Origin: Sequoia sempervirens
Lineage: Eukaryota > Streptophyta > Pinopsida > Cupressales > Cupressaceae
DNA: 64,000 bases
Direction: 5' to 3'
NCBI GenBank assembly: GCA_007258455.2
Contig: VDFB02296709.1
Coordinates: 62,001-126,000 of the forward strand
Below are positions 58,801 to 64,000 of this stretch, one piece after another; position 1 is the first letter of the stretch, and every line of letters begins with the position of its first letter. A model generated the notes under the pieces. That model had not been told where the DNA came from and did not search any database. It saw only the letters and a program-made list of their open reading frames with translations. A program made the translations under genes and the position numbers.

Positions 58801-60094
58801 GAGGGATACAAGAGAGGACCTGAGCTTCCTCCACCGAATTCCCTTGCAAATCCTCACTGAACAAGGAAGAAAAATAATGAACAACTTCATCTGAAATACT
58901 CTGAAAAGAAGTCAGAGTCTCTCCCCTATCCATAACCAAAATAGGAATAAAGTTACCATGCCTCCATGCCTTAATAGAATGAAAGAAGAAAGCAGAGTTT
59001 TTATCCCCCTCCTGAAGCCAATCAATCCGAGCTTTTTGTTTCCAAAAGATCTCCTCCCTCAATTCCCATTCTTCCAAAGCTTTCAAAGCCCTGGATTCCT
59101 CCTGCAACAAACTTGCATACAACCCATTCTCCCTAATCACCCTCGTAATGCCATCCAACTTAGCTTGAGCATCGGACTTGACCTTAAAAATATTTCCAAA
59201 ACATTGCCTATTCCAATGCTTAAGCTTATATTTAACAAATTGAAGAAGCTTAGAAAAGACATACATAGCCGTACCGAAAGAAGGTCTACCCTCCCGCCAC
59301 CACTGAGCAACATAATCATGAAGGTCAGGATCCCGCAACCACATAAGCTGGAATTTGAAGGAGGGCTTGTGGGGTCGCCCAGTCGAGAGGACCATAAGTT
59401 TTATAGGCCAATGATCCGAGCCCCTCCAGTCCAGAATCTCTGAGCTCGAAGACCACCTATCACCAACCCAAAAGCAAGAAACCATAAATTGATCCAAACA
59501 CTTTGCGATGCAACTTTCACCGAGCCTCTGATTGTTCCAGGTAAACTGACCATTGCTGGGCTTGATATCAATGAGATTAAATGCAGAAATATTATCCTGG
59601 AACAGTAAAGAAGAAGCCTCCAACCTCCTAGTACCACCTCGTTTCTCAACAATCTCAGTGATAGCATTGAAGTCACCCCCAATGATCCACGGAAGGTAAG
59701 GATTCAAACTTCGTACATAACGAATGTTCGACCACAAAAGTTGCTTGCCCTGCATATCTATAGGCGCATAAATGTTGGAAAATAGAACCAACTCCCCAGA
59801 TTCATAACAAGAGGCCACCATAGAGATAGAGGACTTGAAGGACACCCACCACTAGGGGCAAATCTTCTGAGGGTTCCATAAGCAAGCCACTCCTCCAGAA
59901 GATCCCTGAGCACCAATGCATTGGCATTCCCCATTCATCCAAAGCCTGGGTGTAATACCCATCATACATTCCACAGAAAGTTTGGTTTCCTGCAAAAAGA
60001 GAATATCAGGAGACTGACATCTAATCAAGTTTCGAACAGCTTTTTGTCGAGGGCCACTGTTCAAGCCCCTAACATTCCATGATAGAACAATCAT
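55803..60094 (-). pseudogene. LINE ORF2: endonuclease, reverse transcriptase, RNase H (second copy)
   Basis: The ATG at 60094 starts MIVLSWNVRGLNSGPRQKAV. Endonuclease: LFLQETKLSVE, PWIIGGDFNAI, WRGSDHWPIKL. RT: MKKGKAPGPDGFLTKFF, FLALIPKCDGADRLSRFQPI, GFVEGRQILDGIVIATETIH, MFIKLDMAKAYDRVSWSFL, GIRKGDPLSPCLF, LQFVDDTALMG (about 57985-58010). Zinc finger: CCVGMVKRTSHLFFRCPF. RNase H 55803-56348: NTDGSSRGN, NLMEGWAIL, CESDSQVL, IPHEWNRTVDCLAKWA, with all four acidic positions present. Damage: stops at about 59850, 58670 and 58280 and frameshifts near 58.1, 56.8 and 56.35 kb. It nicks target DNA and copies LINE RNA in place. Confidence 0.9.
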
Positions 60095-61608
60095 TTCAAG
60101 GGGCTCGAGAAATGAGAGTCCAGAGTTTTGACTAACCCTGATTCCACCAAATTTTCCCTTATCAATTTGATCTTCTCCATATCCTTTTTCCTACCTAGTT
60201 TAGCGACTTTCTCCGCCCCACCTTTCTTAAGATCTTTTTGTAGTATGCCCAAATGAGGGGACGACTTACTATTTTTTCCAGCCTCCGAGCCTGTCCTCCG
60301 CTCGGGATGAGACAAACCCTCACTGTCCTTCACCACAACACTACCTAATTCTTTCTGAGCCTCCATCATTAGGTCAGATTCCAAATGCAAGGTCCCATCA
60401 ACCTGCGGAGCAGGAGAGAACCTGGGACTAATCTCGTCATGACCAGAGCCTCTCCCAACCAGCTCAACATCCTGTAAGCCCAAAATCACCACCTGATGGT
60501 TTGCCTGCTTCAGCTCAACCAACTGCCCCTGCTGATCAGTACCCAAAATTCCTTGATCCAAATCTACCAAACCTGGATTCACGTCCAACTGGCTCAGATC
60601 CTCCAAAACCTCAAATTTATTAAAAGTATCCTCATCCTACCTCTCTTTCATAGTCCTTTTATGCCCCTTATTTCTGTTCTGAGATCTGACAGGGATAAAG
60701 CCTTCCTCCCCATTCCCACTACCCAGAATAGGACCCTTACCCTTGTCCGCCCTAGGCAAATTACTAGAGGGTGGTGAAGAATTAGTCTCCAAAGGCTTGG
60801 CCCTTGGGCATCTACGCAGTAAGTGGCCATACTCATGATATAGATGACATCTAAATGGTAAAGTCTCATAGTCAAGCTGTTGAATCCATGTGTAAGATCC
60901 TGCGCACACTTCCAGAGAGTCTGGCAATGGTTTACTTAAATCAATTTCCACGCAAAATTGGGCAAATGTCATTACCTTTTTGAACTGTGTATGTTGCGAA
61001 GAGCCCATAGGTTTACCAAGCATTGAAGCAAGAAGATGCAAAACATCCTCTCGCCAGCACTCGACCGGGAGCCTCGGCAATCTAACCCAATCAGGAACCC
61101 GAATTAGAATCTCCTTAGCTGGATCGAAGCCCACATGCCATGGCTTGATAAATAGACCCACCTGATTGTAAAAATAAGGGCCTCCTTCAAAAACCTTGAT
61201 CCTATCTACCATGTAATCGAAGGTAACCATAAAATAGTTATTAGCTAGGAGCCTAATCTCCATCTCACCTTTCAGCAACCAAGTCCTCTGGGCCCAGGCC
61301 TCCAAAAACTGCAATGAGAGTTTCAATCCCAAAAATTTGCAATAAAGGGAATGTCATGAGTAATACTCAATATCTTCGGCGAGCATCTCCAGCGGGATCA
61401 TGACATTCGGCCTTTCTTTACACCTCTCTAAGCAGCCATTAATCTTTGGCAACTGAAGCCCTCCAGAAGGACCCATCTTGATCTTCTCCAAGTTTTGAGC
61501 AAATAAATTATTATTATAAAGCCGAGACCCCTGTGGCAAGGGTTTCGAACCAAAAGCCGAGCGGAAGTCCATTTGGGGTCCAGCCCCTGACAACTCCCCA
61601 TGCACCAT
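60091..61608 (-). pseudogene. LINE ORF1: RNA-binding protein (second copy)
   Basis: The ATG at 61608 (MVHGELSGAGPQMDF) opens a single 505-codon frame with two stops (61354-61356 and 60637-60639); the first replaces the Trp of a YYSW-type motif seen intact in the other copy (VEYWCNHAL). DUF4283-type segment: LQLPKINGCLERCKERPNV, AWAQRTWLLKGEMEIRLLAN, GGPYFYNQVGLFIKPWHVGF. Knuckle near 60850: CHLYHEYGHLLRRCP, with the second Cys replaced by Tyr. The tail is charged. ORF1 ends SHFSSPLK and its TGA (60093-60091) overlaps the ORF2 ATG (60094-60092). Confidence 0.85.
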
Positions 61609-62180
61609 GGAATAGAAGAAGAAAATCTCCAAATAGATAGGCAAACCCTCAAGAAATCGAGAGCAAAAAGCCCACACCAGAGAAAGCACCCCTCAAACCC
61701 CCACCCTCAAGGAAAAGCACACAAAAATCACCGCAGCTCTGCCAAACACAAACCCCAAAACTCTAAACCCACCAGCCCAACCACGACACCTTCTAACACA
61801 AAGGCCACCAGAACAAATTGCAACCCTAGCTGAGCTTAGACGGCTGCCAATACTCCCCACGCACACCCTACACCAGTCTCATAGCCCTGAAACGACGTCC
61901 AACCAACAAACCCCTGTCGCTGTCGTCCCTAATTAGGCTGCGAAATATCCTCCACCAAAGATCCCACAGGTCCCACGAAGAGGCAAAACCAAGGAACTGC
62001 ACTCAACAAAACACCCTAAACAACGAAGACACCCCCCCCCTCAACGCACTAGCCAGGAGAACGAAAGAAAGAGCCAGGGCTGGGCACCCTAGCTCGGCTC
62101 GCACAACAGAGACTCCATCGATCTCTTCTCCAAACTTCTAATTTATTCCTCGGCTCGAGTCAATATATATTAATATATTA

Positions 62181-64000
62181 CCTACACAATATAAGTTAAT
62201 TTATTTACCTACAAAATATTACCTATAATAATATAAGATACAAATAGAAATAATATATATAAATTTTACATATATTAATATAAATTAATATTAAAAATAT
62301 ACATGACTAAAAAAAACTTATTAATGAAAAGAAGGAGGACATATAATAATCAAATTATATCATAAAATATTAAAAACATAGATAAGAAAGATATTAGTAA
62401 TACAACTTTTTATATTTTATTATTTTAATTATATTATATTATTTAATTATATATATATATATATTTGTGATATTTTCTTTAATAAAAAATAACAATTACA
62501 TACATATAAAAAATCATTCTTAAAAAAATATCAAAATAAGTAACATTTATTTATTTTAGAAATATTTAATGAAATGACTTTATAAAGTAGAAAATAAAAC
62601 ATCAATATTTAAAAAAATGTTTACACTCTTTCCCTACAAATCGTCAATAACATACATAACTTTTTAACCAATCATATGCACAAAAAATAATTTTTATAAT
62701 TTGTAAAATTAAATATTTTATAAGTTGAGTTTACAAAATTGAATTTCATTTTAATTTTTTTAAAATATTGCTTTTGATTGAAAATTGAATTATTAATAGT
62801 TAGTTAATAAAACTCATTACAATAGTACTATGCCTCACGACAAGTACTAATAATGTACATGTATAAGATAGTGTCTAATTTAAATTTAAGAAAATTTGTT
62901 ATTGTCTTATAAGAAATTAAAATTGTCATATTTTTTTAAAAAGAATGTAATGGGTTTTAATTAATCTTTTCATTCAATACACAAAAAAATATAAGCATAT
63001 TTATTTTTGATATAAAAAGTAGCAAAAACAAGGGTGTTGTCCCATCTTTGTTTTTAATATAAAAAGCAGCAAAAACAAGGGTGTTTTTGATATATAAGCA
63101 TCTTTGTTATCATTATATAGCATTTATTATTATATGTAATAAATATTCATAATTAATTAAAAGAAATACTATTAAAGATACTTTGTATTATTAGACTATA
63201 TCAAACACTTGAGAGTTTGATTAAAATTGGAGATATTTGATAACCAAGTTGATTCATGGAGGGGCAAAGAACATTTTTTACTTGTAAGTAATTTTGAAGA
63301 TGTTGGATGCATCTCTCTCTTCCAATTCCATTCATTTTGTAGCCACCAAAAGGAGGGTACATGAATTGAGGTCTTTTTTATATTTAATTTATTCATTTAA
63401 TATAATACATAATAAAAGATAAAAGATGTAATATTGTTTTCCTTTAATTCAGGAAGCTCCATAAATAAAACAAATATTATATTTCAATTCAAATAATGCA
63501 TTTATGTTGATTGTAATTTTCTAAATGTTTCTAATATTATACTTAATATATTTAAATATTACAAATTCTCTATAGCACTATGTTTAATATAGATTAATTT
63601 ATTGAAATAGCCCATATTTTTTTATTTACTTAAATGGAAGCAAGTCATAAATTTGATTTATTAATTTTTGAATTGAGCTTGAGGCTACTCAAGGAAAGGT
63701 CTTGGATGAGGCAATCAAATAATTTTTTGAGTTCAATTAGTTAAACAACTCTATTTAGTAGGATATGATTGAGGTCATGAATGCAAATTCTCACAAATCA
63801 TCAACATTAATGGATGAAAATAAAACTATAAGTAATAAGGCTCAAGTTTTATAATAAAATATTTTAATAATAATTTATTAGTTCTTTTAGTAAAATCTTT
63901 CTATCAAAAGACCAAGGTCAATTTTAAAATAAAAGTCACTTTATTGTAAACTTACTTTATAATTTTTATAAATATTTAGATCACAATTGACTAAAAGTTA
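62181..64000. other. AT-rich right flank without recognisable genes
   Basis: About 1.8 kb, very AT-rich. A short direct repeat is present: TATAAAAAGTAGCAAAAACA with AGGGTGTT near 63011-63038, again near 63059-63087 with one change. No coding or RNA feature is supported. Confidence 0.6.

Larger units (their letters stand above)
55691..62161 (-). mobile_element. L1-type LINE (second copy), same family, opposite strand
   Basis: A 6.5-kb non-LTR element. The 19-bp direct repeat AATATATATTAATATATTA lies at 55672-55690 and 62162-62180 and is the target duplication; it is AT-rich, so its exact ends are slightly uncertain. The 3' end is at the left: minus strand TTCAATAAAG, TTTTACCCCTTTTTAAAAATAA, matching the first copy. 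ORF1 60091-61608 and ORF2 about 55803-60094. 5' leader GC-rich, with GCGAGCxxxxCTAGGG as in the first copy. It has fewer lesions than the first copy in several domains. Confidence 0.95.

Noticed and set aside
56327..59443. Long plus-strand open frames (56327-56740, 56673-57284, 58958-59443)
   Set aside because: They lie antisense to the LINE ORF2, are Pro/Lys/Asn-rich and show no family motifs; they are shadows of the minus-strand coding sequence.
63011..63087. CRISPR-like short repeat pair
   Set aside because: Only two copies in AT-rich plant sequence; a local duplication is sufficient.

Overview
This is a repeat-dominated, gene-poor stretch of a large plant nuclear genome, AT-rich with almost no intact coding capacity. 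Nearly everything recognisable is a retroelement, often inserted into another, or a decayed fragment of a plant gene (CYP94-type cytochrome P450, DYW-type PPR, 2-oxoglutarate dioxygenase, STP-type sugar transporter). The density of nested LTR elements and L1-type LINEs, and the long-decayed gene pieces, fit a gymnosperm such as a conifer. That placement is inference; no marker fixes the species. I found no gene that looks intact, and no tRNA, rRNA or CRISPR array.

Layout. (1) 1-2771: left-truncated Ty3/gypsy element on the minus strand with its 5' LTR at 1940-2771. (2) 2797-6825: a complete small LTR element (4,029 bp, 462-bp LTRs, near-perfect target duplication) that carries only a gag-like domain. 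(3) About 8985-17870: a plus-strand gypsy gag/protease remnant, split by a complete 5,991-bp LTR element at 9167-15157 (AGGCC target duplication) and again by a solo-LTR-like block ending at 17042. (4) 18602-22075: remnant of a second element. It carries the same unrecognised protein as the 9167-15157 element, although its 3' end is different. (5) 22076-26369: AT-rich, nothing recognised. (6) 26370-29200: very degenerate LINE reverse transcriptase flanked by a diverged direct repeat. (7) 29660-35250: cluster of five plant gene fragments. (8) 35837-36420: 301-bp tandem duplication with TTAGGG-like motifs. (9) 36763-55469: a complete Ty3/gypsy element on the minus strand with unusually long LTRs of about 3.8-3.9 kb and a GAAGA target duplication. 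Its 5' LTR is interrupted by a 6.2-kb L1 LINE (48645-54802, plus strand). (10) 55691-62161: a second L1 LINE of the same family on the minus strand, bounded by a 19-bp duplication. (11) 62181-64000: AT-rich, nothing recognised.

How the parts relate. The elements are parasites and hosts of each other rather than a pathway. Gag-only and gag-plus-unknown-ORF elements lack protease, reverse transcriptase and integrase, so they would need enzymes from autonomous relatives. The most interesting signals are the unrecognised ORF conserved between two otherwise different elements, and a stop/start overlap (ATGA) between ORF1 and ORF2 kept in both LINE copies, which suggests reinitiation as the way ORF2 is translated. 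All divergence statements are by-eye readings, not computed alignments.
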